Shown here: positions 26,306 through 35,213 of the stretch, piece by piece
Layout: each line of letters opens with the position of its first letter
How positions within the stretch are numbered: position 1 is the first letter of the stretch
Assembly (NCBI RefSeq): GCF_900176595.1
Contig: NZ_LT838813.1
Coordinates: forward strand, 5,598,001-5,662,000
Direction of reading: 5' to 3'
DNA from: Aquiflexum balticum DSM 16537
GTDB lineage: Bacteria; Bacteroidota; Bacteroidia; Cytophagales; Cyclobacteriaceae
Length of the DNA stretch: 64,000 nucleotides
Position numbers and translations under genes: made by a program
Notes under the pieces: model-generated
The model's input: only the letters and a program-made list of their open reading frames with translations
The model's database searches: none
Told to the model about the DNA's origin: nothing

Positions 26306-28606
26306 ATGCTCAAATCCAAACATATCACAGATAACCCAAAACTTTACATTTTTTTACCACTTTACTATACACTTTGGGCAGATGGGGTATTGACTCCTAC
26401 AGAATTGAAAGAGATCAATGCATTGATCGAAAAACAGTCCTGGATCAATGAAGAGGAAAAAAACTGGCTGTTATCGCTGCTAAACCCCAGCAATCCTCCA
26501 AAACCAACGGACTTCAAATCTTGGAAATCGGAAGTCAAAAAACTGGATCTGAACAATTTGGCCAATCTATATGAAATAGGGAAAGCTTTGGCCATATATC
26601 ATTCAGGACAAAAAAAATTGGACTTCGAACCCAGACTTCAGACCGACTTTCAAGAAACAGAATTGAACCTGGGTCTATTGAGCGGGGAAGCAGGCTATAC
26701 CTTCAAATCAGACCACAAAACCATTACCACAGAGTATCATAAAGAACGTAATTTTGAGGTAGAAAAAATGACTTCCCTGCTGGATGGGAATCAGTCTCTT
26801 TTGATCAAAAATGTGAAAAAAGTCATTGCCGACCCCTCTTTTGCTTACAGGGAATACGATAGCCTTTTGGACCAAAGGGAACAAGTTCTGCAATGGTGTC
26901 AGGAATTGGCAAAACAGGGATATGGTTCTTGGGCTTTCCCTCAATATGCCGGAGGCAAAGATGATATGGAAGGTTATTTTACAATCATGGAAACCTTGAG
27001 CTATCATGACCTGAGTATGGTGATCAAGTTTGGGGTACAGTTTGGGCTTTGGGGTATGAGCGTCTACTTTTTGGGAACTGAAAAGCACCATAAAAAATAC
27101 CTCAAAGACATCGGAAGTTTGAGACTGCCCGGATGCTTTGCCATGACCGAAACAGGTCATGGCTCCAATGTAAGGGGCTTGGAAACTACCGCCACTTACA
27201 ATAAAGAAGATGAAACATTTCTCATCCATACCCCAAATCCAGAAGCAAGAAAAGAATATATTGGAAATGCCGCTCTTCACGGGCAGGCTGCAACAGTCTT
27301 TGCTAAGTTGATCATAGATGGGGAAGATTATGGGGTCAATGCCTTTGTAGTTCCTTTGAGAACATCAGAAGGGAAAAGCATTAAAGGTGTAAGGATTGAA
27401 GATTGTGGCCGGAAAATGGGCCTCAATGGCGTGGACAATGGCGTTATCTATTTTGACCAAGTAGTTATCCCGAAAGAAAACATGCTGGACAAATTTGCGA
27501 CTGTCAACGAGCGAGGGGAATTTGAAAGCCCCATCAGTTCTGATAACAGAAGATTTTTCACCATGTTGGGAACTTTGGTCGGGGGAAGAATCGGAATCCC
27601 GCGTTCGGCACTATCAGCCAGCAAAACAGGTCTGACCATAGCCATCAGATATGGGGAAACCAGAAAACAATTTGGCCCGGAAGGTGGAGAAGAGGTACCT
27701 ATCCTCAATTACCGCATGCATCAGAGACGATTGATGCCGCCTTTGGCAAAATCCTATGCACTTCATTTTGCCTTAAAATACCTCACCCAAAGATTTTTGG
27801 ATAGGAAAGAAGAGGATGCACAGGAAATTGAAGCCTTGGCAGCAGGCCTCAAAGCTTATGCAACATGGTTTACCACAGCTACACTTCAGGAATGCAGGGA
27901 AGCCTGTGGAGGAAAGGGATATCTTTCCGAAAACCGGATTGATGCTCTCAAGAATGATACAGATGTGTACACGACTTTTGAAGGGGACAATGTAGTCCTG
28001 ATGCAGTTGGTGGCCAAAAACAGGTTGACTGAATTCAGACAGGAATTTGGGGATATGAATATTTTCACTGTTTTCAATTATATCACCAGCCAAGCAAAGA
28101 CTTCCTTTATTGAGAAAAACCCAATTATCACCCGAAATACGGACCAAGGACATCTCCTGGATTTCAACTTCCACCTGAATGCATTCAGATATAGAGAAAA
28201 AGCCATCTTGAACAGCGCAGCACAGAGGCTCAAAAGGCATATCGATGAAGGTATGGACTCTTTCGATGCATTCAATGTGGCTCAGCATCATTTGGTCAAT
28301 GTAGGAAAAGCTTATATTGAAAGGGTAGTTTTGGAACAGTTTCAGAAACAAGTGCATGAAACCACGGATCAATACTGCAAATCAGCCCTGACCCAACTCT
28401 GTCAGTTATATGCCCTGCATACCATTGAACAAAACAGGGGTTGGTACTTGGAACAGGGTTACATGGAAGGGAACAAAACCAAAGCCATCCGCAAAGAAGT
28501 CAATCAACTCTGTTGGGAAGTTAGAAAAAATGCTCTTGCCCTTACCGATGCTTTTGACATTCCTGAAAGCTGCATTGGGGCACCGATTGCGAGGAGAGAA
28601 GTTTGA
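26306..28606 (+). CDS. Acyl-CoA dehydrogenase/oxidase-like flavoprotein with N-terminal TerB-like domain
   Basis: A predicted FAD enzyme that introduces the first double bond in acyl-CoA beta-oxidation. The 766 residues are long for a simple dehydrogenase and close to acyl-CoA oxidase size. Residues about 15-75 (LYYTLWADGVLTPTELKEINALIEKQ) look like a TerB-type helical domain. The catalytic part follows: LPGCFAMTETGHGSNVRGLETTATY (FAD/substrate region), MGLNGVDNGVIYFDQVVIPKENML, GGRIGIPRSA, IRYGETRKQFGP, ECREACGGKGYLSENRI and DTDVYTTFEGDNVVLMQ, where Glu of TFEGDN is the likely catalytic base as in oxidases. The extended C-terminal helical domain (about 600-766) also matches oxidases. It follows ppc by 125 bases. 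Confidence 0.9.
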   Translation: MLKSKHITDNPKLYIFLPLYYTLWADGVLTPTELKEINALIEKQSWINEEEKNWLLSLLNPSNPPKPTDFKSWKSEVKKLDLNNLANLYEIGKALAIYHSGQKKLDFEPRLQTDFQETELNLGLLSGEAGYTFKSDHKTITTEYHKERNFEVEKMTSLLDGNQSLLIKNVKKVIADPSFAYREYDSLLDQREQVLQWCQELAKQGYGSWAFPQYAGGKDDMEGYFTIMETLSYHDLSMVIKFGVQFGLWGMSVYFLGTEKHHKKYLKDIGSLRLPGCFAMTETGHGSNVRGLETTATYNKEDETFLIHTPNPEARKEYIGNAALHGQAATVFAKLIIDGEDYGVNAFVVPLRTSEGKSIKGVRIEDCGRKMGLNGVDNGVIYFDQVVIPKENMLDKFATVNERGEFESPISSDNRRFFTMLGTLVGGRIGIPRSALSASKTGLTIAIRYGETRKQFGPEGGEEVPILNYRMHQRRLMPPLAKSYALHFALKYLTQRFLDRKEEDAQEIEALAAGLKAYATWFTTATLQECREACGGKGYLSENRIDALKNDTDVYTTFEGDNVVLMQLVAKNRLTEFRQEFGDMNIFTVFNYITSQAKTSFIEKNPIITRNTDQGHLLDFNFHLNAFRYREKAILNSAAQRLKRHIDEGMDSFDAFNVAQHHLVNVGKAYIERVVLEQFQKQVHETTDQYCKSALTQLCQLYALHTIEQNRGWYLEQGYMEGNKTKAIRKEVNQLCWEVRKNALALTDAFDIPESCIGAPIARREV

Positions 28607-28645
28607 GGAAAGGATAAAGGATGAGAGATGAAGGATGAAGAAGGC
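28604..28645. repeat. Heptad-period array at the end of the acyl-CoA oxidase-like gene
   Basis: The 7-base units TGAGGAA, AGGATAA, AGGATGA, GAGATGA, AGGATGA, AGAAGGC begin with the stop codon TGA itself. Confidence 0.65.
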
Positions 28646-28681
28646 GTTGTCCAAAGCTTGTAGCTTCATGACGCTGAGTCA

Positions 28682-28696
28682 GGCGTTTGTAACGCC
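28682..28696 (-). terminator. Terminator-like hairpin downstream of the SRPBCC gene
   Basis: GGCGTT and AACGCC form a perfect 6-bp stem with a three-base loop, five bases past the minus-strand stop at 28702. It lacks a T run, so termination is uncertain; it lies between two convergent genes. Confidence 0.4.
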
Positions 28697-28701
28697 AAAA
28701 T

Positions 28702-29127
28702 TCAACCCTCCGCCTTCTCCTTCAATGCCATATTCATTTTGACAAAGTTTTCCCTGGTCTGATCTCCTATTTTATTCAAAATCATTTTACTTAGAATTCC
28801 CGAGAAATTCTCACCGTGGTTTAATTTGACTTGGTTTGGGTTAATTTCTTCAATTTCAAAATAATGATGTCCGTCAAACAACCCTTTAAACCATAAACTC
28901 CCGAGCCAGTCAAAATACCGATAGCTTTCAACTTTTAGTATCGTAGGCTTAAAGGTCATATCCTTATCACCGTTTTTCATGGTATTGGTCAATTTATTTC
29001 CAACAACAGCCTGCCCTTTACTTTGGATGATAAATGGATTCCAACTGCTATAATTTCCGAAATCCGTCAGGATATCCCATACTTTTTCCTTGGATGCATT
29101 GATGATGATTTCAGTTCTGATTTTCAT
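28702..29127 (-). CDS. SRPBCC (START/Bet v1-like) domain protein
   Basis: A 141-residue protein made of one helix-grip SRPBCC domain, a hydrophobic ligand-binding fold. The opening KIRTEIIINASKEKVWDILTDFGNYSSWNPF is characteristic of polyketide-cyclase/COG4891-type members, and the C-terminal helix is ILNKIGDQTRENFVKMNMALKEKAEG. I chose the ATG at 29127, which places the first beta strand at the start. The frame extends nine codons further to 29154. It lies downstream of the Crp/Fnr gene in the same direction, with about 118 bases between. The ligand is unknown. Confidence 0.82.
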   Translation of the reverse strand: MKIRTEIIINASKEKVWDILTDFGNYSSWNPFIIQSKGQAVVGNKLTNTMKNGDKDMTFKPTILKVESYRYFDWLGSLWFKGLFDGHHYFEIEEINPNQVKLNHGENFSGILSKMILNKIGDQTRENFVKMNMALKEKAEG

Positions 29128-29245
29128 GAGTGTATCGTTTGATGTTCCTATCAAAAGTAGCTATTCGGGACCCTTAGGTTCATTATCTTTTGTTAAGAAG
29201 TCATCGGGCATCCAAAATGAGTCAAAAAAAATCCACCCAATACAT

Positions 29246-29833
29246 TCATTCCACTTTTCCCTTCCCCATCAACCTCTTCCTGATCCGGCTTAAACTTACC
29301 GGGGTAATTCCCAAAAATGAAGCAATATAATGCTGGGGTACTCTCTGAATCAGGTCTCTGTGATCTTCTTCAAACTTTCGGTACCTTTCTTCGGGACTGT
29401 CCAGGATAAAAGATGACAAAATTTTCTGTGCATTGATAAAACGCTGTTCAGCAATCTTACGAGTGATAGTATTCATGATGGGTAGTTTTTTGTACAGGTC
29501 ATCCATATTTTCTTTTGTGATAACGAGAAGTTCACAGTCTTCCAATGTCTCCAAAGATTGGATACTGGGACATTGCCTAAGAAAGGAGTCATAAGCACCT
29601 CCAAATAGCCCCTCTTGAAAAACAAAAGCTGTAATTTCCTCCCCTGCTTTGGTGTAAAATAACCTCAACAATCCCCTATTGACGAAATACAACTCTTTGG
29701 CCACTTTCCCCTCTTGGATCAACCTGAACTTTTTCGGCACCTGTCTAAATGTAAATGCTTCCTCAAAAATCCTTTTTTCTCTGGTGCTAAGACTTGCTAC
29801 CTGGCTGACTGTCTGATGGATCAATTGGTACAT
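29246..29833 (-). CDS. Crp/Fnr-family transcription regulator
   Basis: A 195-residue regulator with an N-terminal cyclic-nucleotide-binding-like beta-roll (about 25-120: FRLIQEGKVAKELYFVNRGLLRLFY, EEITAFVFQEGLFGG) and a C-terminal helix-turn-helix (about 160-190: QRVPQHYIASFLGITPVSLSRIRKR). The pattern matches the common Bacteroidota subgroup whose cNMP domain lacks the canonical Arg-Ser phosphate-binding signature, so cAMP binding is doubtful. No Cys cluster for an FNR-type iron-sulphur centre is present. Its targets are unknown. The adjacent SRPBCC gene may be co-regulated (inference from position). Confidence 0.9.
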   Translation of the reverse strand: MYQLIHQTVSQVASLSTREKRIFEEAFTFRQVPKKFRLIQEGKVAKELYFVNRGLLRLFYTKAGEEITAFVFQEGLFGGAYDSFLRQCPSIQSLETLEDCELLVITKENMDDLYKKLPIMNTITRKIAEQRFINAQKILSSFILDSPEERYRKFEEDHRDLIQRVPQHYIASFLGITPVSLSRIRKRLMGKGKVE

Positions 29834-29962
29834 AACGCAAAATAGTAGTTGGATTAGGGAAATTCAAAGATAAATGTTTGGCTAAAACCAAAAGAGTGAT
29901 TACCTAAATTTTCCTGCCGCTAAATAGCAGGAGGCAATTGATATGAGAGCATTCCTATATTT

Positions 29963-31489
29963 TCACCCCTTCATCACCTCTATCTCCTTCCCCAAAAATT
30001 TGGAAAGGGTATCCGAAAAACGCTGTGCCTCCCAGATTTCCAAGTCCATACCTGCATCCCCAAAAATCTTTATAGTCAGTTTATCCTCCTCAAAAACACA
30101 GTAAACATTCTCCACCCATTGGTTCTTGGTTTTATCCAGCCCTACTGCAATTCTCAATATTCCGGAAAGTCCCAAAACCAACTTCCGGTCTTTTTTATCA
30201 AGATTCTTGATTTTTTTCTTTTTAGGTCCTGATTTGCGGTGGTACCTGGCAAGGTTGGCCAATATGTACAATTCATTATTGTTGAATCCCCTCAATCTTC
30301 CCTTGAGAATCAGGTAATGGGAGTGTTTGTGGTAATCCTGAAAATTGACATAAGTCCCAATATCATAAATAAGACTAGCATAGTAAAGTAGTTCCCTTGC
30401 CGCCGAATCCATTCCGTGATATTCTTTCAATTGGTCAAAAAGCTGCAAGGCCAATTGGGCAACATGTTTGTTTTCCAGAATATCCGTCTCATATTTCATG
30501 GATTTCAGCATACAGCTTTTTTCCCGGATACTACTGCCCAATGCCAAATCCCCCAGTTTCTGACCGTTTCTTTCAACATAATCCACAATCAAACCCTCTC
30601 TGAGTGAAGCATCTGACAGGGTCAATTCTTTCACTTCAGCCAACTTCAGCAGTTCGACCAGAAGCAATCCACCCAAATGAATGGCGTCTACCCTATTTTC
30701 ATTGATTCCCGGAATTTCTGATCTTTTTTCGGGGGGCAGACTTAACAATTTTGTTGTTATTTTCTCAATATCTTTTACCTTGACGGTCTCTGCATTAATA
30801 GAACTTAGACTTCCTTTTTTATTCATCAACAAGGCAGCCTCTCCCAAAGTCCTAATGGAACCCGAAGTCCCAATTACTCTTGAAAACCCTATTGATTTTG
30901 CTTCAGAAAGCACTTTTTTCGCTATCCCTTTGATATGATTCCTCAGGTCTTCCTGTTTTTCTTTACTCAGAATACCCTGATCACCTACTTTATCGAGTAA
31001 CCTCAGCACCCCAAGTTTCATACTGCTTTTAAAAAGGACTGCGTCTTTATTCCCAATTACAGCTTCCGTACTGCCTCCACCGATATCGATGACCAATGCA
31101 TTGGTGTCTTGAAGGTCAATAGCTCTTTTTACAGCTAAAAAGATCAATCTTGATTCTTCTTTCCCTGATATCAACTGTGGGGACAATCCAATATCCTGGA
31201 TCAAACGATCTAGGAATTCCCGCCCGTTTTTTGCTTCCCGGGTTGCTGAAGTGGCTGCGGTGATGATGTGTTCCACGCCGTATTCATCTGCCAGTTGAAC
31301 GTACCTGGATATGGTTTCAATCCCCGCATTGAAGGCATTCTCGCTCAACATTTTATTGGCAAAAACCCCAACACCCAATTTTACCATTTCCTTTTCCTGT
31401 ACCAAAACTTCAAAAGTCTGTTTTGAAGTCACCTTGACAATAATCATGTGGATGGAATTGGTACCGATATCAATGGCTGCTAAATTCAT
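29963..31489 (-). CDS. Ppx/GppA family exopolyphosphatase/pppGpp phosphatase
   Basis: Hydrolyses terminal phosphates of polyphosphate and/or pppGpp in the cytoplasm. The 508 residues have the actin-like ATPase fold: AAIDIGTNSIHMIIVKV (about 4-20, phosphate loop 1), VEHIITAATSATREAKNG (about 76-93), ALVIDIGGGSTEAVIGN (about 135-151, phosphate loop 2) and GTSGSIRTLGEAA. A C-terminal HD-type helical domain (about 320-460) contains YYASLIYDIGTYVNFQDYHKHSHYLI. It lies 53 bases after the S9 peptidase gene on the same strand and may be transcribed with it. Polyphosphate versus pppGpp preference cannot be told by eye. Confidence 0.92.
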   Translation of the reverse strand: MNLAAIDIGTNSIHMIIVKVTSKQTFEVLVQEKEMVKLGVGVFANKMLSENAFNAGIETISRYVQLADEYGVEHIITAATSATREAKNGREFLDRLIQDIGLSPQLISGKEESRLIFLAVKRAIDLQDTNALVIDIGGGSTEAVIGNKDAVLFKSSMKLGVLRLLDKVGDQGILSKEKQEDLRNHIKGIAKKVLSEAKSIGFSRVIGTSGSIRTLGEAALLMNKKGSLSSINAETVKVKDIEKITTKLLSLPPEKRSEIPGINENRVDAIHLGGLLLVELLKLAEVKELTLSDASLREGLIVDYVERNGQKLGDLALGSSIREKSCMLKSMKYETDILENKHVAQLALQLFDQLKEYHGMDSAARELLYYASLIYDIGTYVNFQDYHKHSHYLILKGRLRGFNNNELYILANLARYHRKSGPKKKKIKNLDKKDRKLVLGLSGILRIAVGLDKTKNQWVENVYCVFEEDKLTIKIFGDAGMDLEIWEAQRFSDTLSKFLGKEIEVMKG

Positions 31490-31542
31490 GGGGTCTTGGA
31501 TCTATAAGTATTTTGGTTCAAAATCGAAAAATTCAAAACCAT

Positions 31543-33768
31543 TCAATTTTCATCATCCTTGTCTTTTTTTATTTCCTTTTCCTTGTTGAAGTGTTTTTCA
31601 TAGAAATCAAAAACCCGCTTCCAATGGTCATGAAAATCACTTTCATTGCTTGCAGCCCCGGCACCGTGGCCTCCGTTAAGGTAATTGACCCAAGTGACAT
31701 CTTTGCCCAACCTTCTCATGGCATAATAAAGCTCTCTTGAATTCCCACCAGGCACATTCCAATCACCTTCACCGGTCAATATCAGGTGCGGGGTTTTGAT
31801 CCGGTCTGCATAAAGAACCGCAGTAGTTGCAAAATACTTGAGCGGTTCATCCCAAAGAGTTCCTCCTATTCTATCCTGACCATATTCTGCAGCGGTATAG
31901 TTCCTTGTCCCGATTTTAGGGCTATCCCCAAGAAAACTGATGATATTGACCTTACCTGATATGTTGATCGCCGCGGTAAAGCGATCTGTTTGGGTAATCA
32001 GAAGCGAGGTGGCATATCCACCATAACTTCCGCCCTGAACACCCACTTTATCATTATCCACCTTACCTTCATCAACCAGCTTGTTGATGGCAGAAGTGAT
32101 CCCTTTCACCCAAGCCTCACCCGGGTAACCCATTTCCAAATCAACCGAAGGTCGCAAACCAAAATAGTTCTGATTGGCAAACAGATTCATGTTTCTGTTA
32201 TAACCGTTGTTGAAAAAAACCTCATAAATTTCACAGACAAGGGGATATTTTTTACCTTCCTCATAGTCCACAGGATAATAAAGAATCCCTTTCATTTCCT
32301 TTCCATCCACATTTCTATAGGTGATCAATTCCGATCTTGTCAGCTTCTTGCTTTTAATCCAGGGATTCATATCTGTCAAAGGCTGCATACTGGAAAATGA
32401 TAAATCAACCGCCACCACATCTGAAGGCAGGTCACCATCTGAAAGATTCAGAATTCCCTTTTCCCCATTTTTGGCAAATTGGACTCCGGTATAGAGTTTT
32501 GTGTCCAACAGGATTTCAGAAATTTGCTTTTCATTGATGTCTAACTTCACAAATCCTCTTTTCCATTCTTTTTTGGCTGAATAACTGAAATAGATATGAC
32601 GACCATCCTCAGACCACTTGATCAAGTCAAGCTCCGGTCTATTTTCTTTTTCCTCTTCGAAACCATATATCAACTCAAGGCTTTCACCTTGGGCATCTGT
32701 CCACCAAAATCCTTTATCAGAACCCAATAACAAACCTTTTTCATCGGGACTCCAGGAAAGTACATTGAATTTCACATCTTTCTTTTTTCCCTCCTCTTCG
32801 AAGGCTTTTCCCTTCGTTAGATTGATAGAATCATTGCTTCCCAATTTCCGCACAAATACATAACCCGAATCCACCCAAGCATAGTTTGTTTTGGAATCAG
32901 ACCAGTTAAAATTTCTTCTTTTTTCGTTTCTTTTATAAATTACTTTAGCGGAATCTGCAGTGCCAAGTTCAATGTAGGCAACCTGATATGCTGTCCCCTT
33001 GTCGCGCACATAAGAAGTTTTTAGAGGAAAATTTTCTGTGAAAATTAATTTTGTTCCGTCTTCTGTTATGTTCAATTGAGAATAATTGGATTCTGGTAAA
33101 ATCTTCTCACTAACCCCGTTTACAGGATTTACTTTCAGAATATTCGTAAGTGCATTTGTATTTCGGATTTTATCCCATTTGAGGAAAGGTTCTGAACCAT
33201 CATAGACTACAATAGGGCCTTTGGTGGCTTCTTGATAAAGCGGCATGGCTTTTTCCAACCAGTCAGCTTCTCTACTTTTTAAATAAATGAACTTACCGTC
33301 AGGTGCCCAAAGCAGACTTTCGTTGGCCAAAAGTGGACTACCTGAAATCTTAATTTCCCTTTTTCTTTTTCTGCCTATATCGTAGATCATCAAATGAAGT
33401 TTATCCTCCTGCTGTTCCAAAAAAGCGATTTCTTTATTGGTAGGTGACCAAGAAACAGAAGTTACTCTTGAAAGCCCGGGATTTGGTCTCAACTGTTCTC
33501 CCGTTTCGGTTTGGATAATGACAAATTCACCCGGCAGTACATTTAAATAGGAAGGATCCTGAAATCTGAAATGATCTGTCTCAAAGCGGGCTGAGCCATC
33601 ACTGATGATTCCTGCCAGGTATTTTCCATCATCAGAAAGGCTTTGGCTTCCCATCGACTTTACCTGAATGGCATCGGCAACTGTAAATGGTTCTTTTTGA
33701 GCATGGGCCTTGAAAGAAATAAAAGATATAAATAGAAATAAACGGGTAAAGGATATCAGTTTTCTCAA
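31543..33768 (-). CDS. S9 family prolyl-oligopeptidase-like serine peptidase
   Basis: A second exported S9 peptidase, 741 residues, with a signal peptide ending KAHAQKE (about 1-24). The propeller part (about 30-480) repeats WSPTNKEIAFLEQQ, WAPDGKFIYLKSRE, WSPDEKGLLLGSD and WSEDGRHIYFSYS. The hydrolase domain has YPLVCEIYEVFFNNGY, nucleophile GGSYGGYATSLL near residue 581, likely acid in LILTGEGDWNVPGGN near 666 and His in NGGHGAGA near 699. The oxyanion-hole segment is unusual (EIYEVFFNNG instead of the common HGGPxxQ). It probably degrades peptides in the periplasm. Confidence 0.9.
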   Translation of the reverse strand: MRKLISFTRLFLFISFISFKAHAQKEPFTVADAIQVKSMGSQSLSDDGKYLAGIISDGSARFETDHFRFQDPSYLNVLPGEFVIIQTETGEQLRPNPGLSRVTSVSWSPTNKEIAFLEQQEDKLHLMIYDIGRKRKREIKISGSPLLANESLLWAPDGKFIYLKSREADWLEKAMPLYQEATKGPIVVYDGSEPFLKWDKIRNTNALTNILKVNPVNGVSEKILPESNYSQLNITEDGTKLIFTENFPLKTSYVRDKGTAYQVAYIELGTADSAKVIYKRNEKRRNFNWSDSKTNYAWVDSGYVFVRKLGSNDSINLTKGKAFEEEGKKKDVKFNVLSWSPDEKGLLLGSDKGFWWTDAQGESLELIYGFEEEKENRPELDLIKWSEDGRHIYFSYSAKKEWKRGFVKLDINEKQISEILLDTKLYTGVQFAKNGEKGILNLSDGDLPSDVVAVDLSFSSMQPLTDMNPWIKSKKLTRSELITYRNVDGKEMKGILYYPVDYEEGKKYPLVCEIYEVFFNNGYNRNMNLFANQNYFGLRPSVDLEMGYPGEAWVKGITSAINKLVDEGKVDNDKVGVQGGSYGGYATSLLITQTDRFTAAINISGKVNIISFLGDSPKIGTRNYTAAEYGQDRIGGTLWDEPLKYFATTAVLYADRIKTPHLILTGEGDWNVPGGNSRELYYAMRRLGKDVTWVNYLNGGHGAGAASNESDFHDHWKRVFDFYEKHFNKEKEIKKDKDDEN

Positions 33769-33964
33769 TTGCTTGTAGTTTTATTTTTTCCAAAATAAAA
33801 ATGTTTTCTATGAATTGCTAACAGTTTGGTAGTTTCGGGAAATTAAGATGGACAATAATATGAATTGGGAAATGTTTATTGGTCAAGTTGTCAAGACTCT
33901 GATTTAAACAGGTTCTTTTTTAATCAAATTATTGGGATATTTAAAAACCAAAAACAGCCTTGAT

Positions 33965-34804
33965 ATGACAACACTTCCTCCAATTATCCAGCCAAGTGAA
34001 TTGCTGAATTTAATTCAAAATGAAAATATCATACTTATTGATGCCAGTTTCGGTCGAACTGGATATTTGGAAAAACACCTTTCAGGAGCATTGCATGTTG
34101 ATCTCAATAATGATCTGTCTGATATCAAGGATGACTTTGCAAAAGGCGGAAGACATCCTCTCCCCCACCCGAAGAAATTCTGCGAACTTCTCGATAACCT
34201 TGGTATATCACCGGATAGCTATGTCATAGTCTACGATGACAAAAACGCTGCAAATGCTGCCGCTAGGTTTTGGTGGACGATGAAAGCAATTGGACATGAT
34301 AAGATACAGGTATTGGATGGCGGTATGGATGCTGCCATTCGAATTGGGTTTCCTGTGAAAAGCGGGGAAGAGCAAATTCCTGAAAAAACACAATATCCCG
34401 TAGTAAATTGGTTGCTCCCACTTGCTGATATCCATGAAATCGATCAGGTATCAGGAGATATGGATCATCTGATAATAGATGTACGGGAGAATGAAAGGTA
34501 TCGGGGAGAAAAAGAACCAATTGATCTGATTGCCGGTCATATCCCCGGAGCAATCAATATCCCTTTTGCCTCCAACTTGGATAAGGATGGATTTTTCTTG
34601 CCACCGGAGCAACTAAAATCAAAATATTCGGGAATTTTTGAAGGAAAACCTGCAGAGAAAATCATTGTCCACTGTGGTTCGGGAGTTACTGCCTGCCATA
34701 CATTACTGGCGGTTGCATATGCTGGCATGGACATACCCAAACTCTATGTTGGTTCTTGGAGTGAATGGTCAAGGAATTCCAGACCAATTGGAAAGAAAGA
34801 TTAA
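33965..34804 (+). CDS. Sulfurtransferase with two rhodanese domains, 3-mercaptopyruvate type
   Basis: Transfers sulfane sulfur from mercaptopyruvate or thiosulfate to an acceptor. From ATG 33965 it has 279 residues, normal for a tandem-rhodanese SseA-like enzyme. The inactive first domain (about 5-130) contains LIDASFGRTGYLEKHLSGALHVD and lacks a catalytic Cys. The second domain (about 150-275) has HIPGAINIPFASN and the active-site loop HCGSGVTACHTLLA with Cys237. The loop CGSGVTA is the mercaptopyruvate sulfurtransferase form, whereas thiosulfate enzymes have CRKGVTA. A TTG at 33932 is an alternative, less likely start. The gene stands alone. Confidence 0.93.
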   Translation: MTTLPPIIQPSELLNLIQNENIILIDASFGRTGYLEKHLSGALHVDLNNDLSDIKDDFAKGGRHPLPHPKKFCELLDNLGISPDSYVIVYDDKNAANAAARFWWTMKAIGHDKIQVLDGGMDAAIRIGFPVKSGEEQIPEKTQYPVVNWLLPLADIHEIDQVSGDMDHLIIDVRENERYRGEKEPIDLIAGHIPGAINIPFASNLDKDGFFLPPEQLKSKYSGIFEGKPAEKIIVHCGSGVTACHTLLAVAYAGMDIPKLYVGSWSEWSRNSRPIGKKD

Positions 34805-35213
34805 TTTCTTCTCCTTTATTGTCAAGAATAGCAGTCATTAAAGAAGAAATTTTGTTTTTTAAGGGAGTTTTTATCTACTATAATAATTTTTGGTGTTTAC
34901 CCTAACAGGCTAATCTGTCTTGACAAATTTTCAAACAAGAAATTTTTTATTGTCAAATGCATAATTTTAGAGAATATATTTTTTTTTATGTATCTGAAAA
35001 CATAAATTATGAAAGATTTAAACTATTGGAAATCAAATTATCTCAATTGAAACCACCCCAAATTGTGGATTAACTTACACATATGGCTTTCAAATTAAAT
35101 AGATTAAAAAAATCAATTTATTTTACAAAAAGACAACATTAGTCTAAAAGTTTAGGTCAATATTATTTACTTGATTTTTCAATGGTATCTTTATTTCAAA
35201 CAAAAACCAAATT
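34805..35213. other. AT-rich intergenic region before the collagen-like gene
   Basis: About 400 bases with a short inverted repeat (TTATGT 34986-34991, ACATAA 35000-35005). A near-consensus TATCTTTA at 35186-35193, 20 bases before the lipoprotein ATG, may be its -7 element. No ORF or RNA gene is recognised. Confidence 0.4.

Noticed and set aside
29923-29941. CCTGC/GCAGG hairpin downstream of the Ppx/GppA gene as a terminator
   Set aside because: No T run follows on the minus strand and the stem is only 5 bp.
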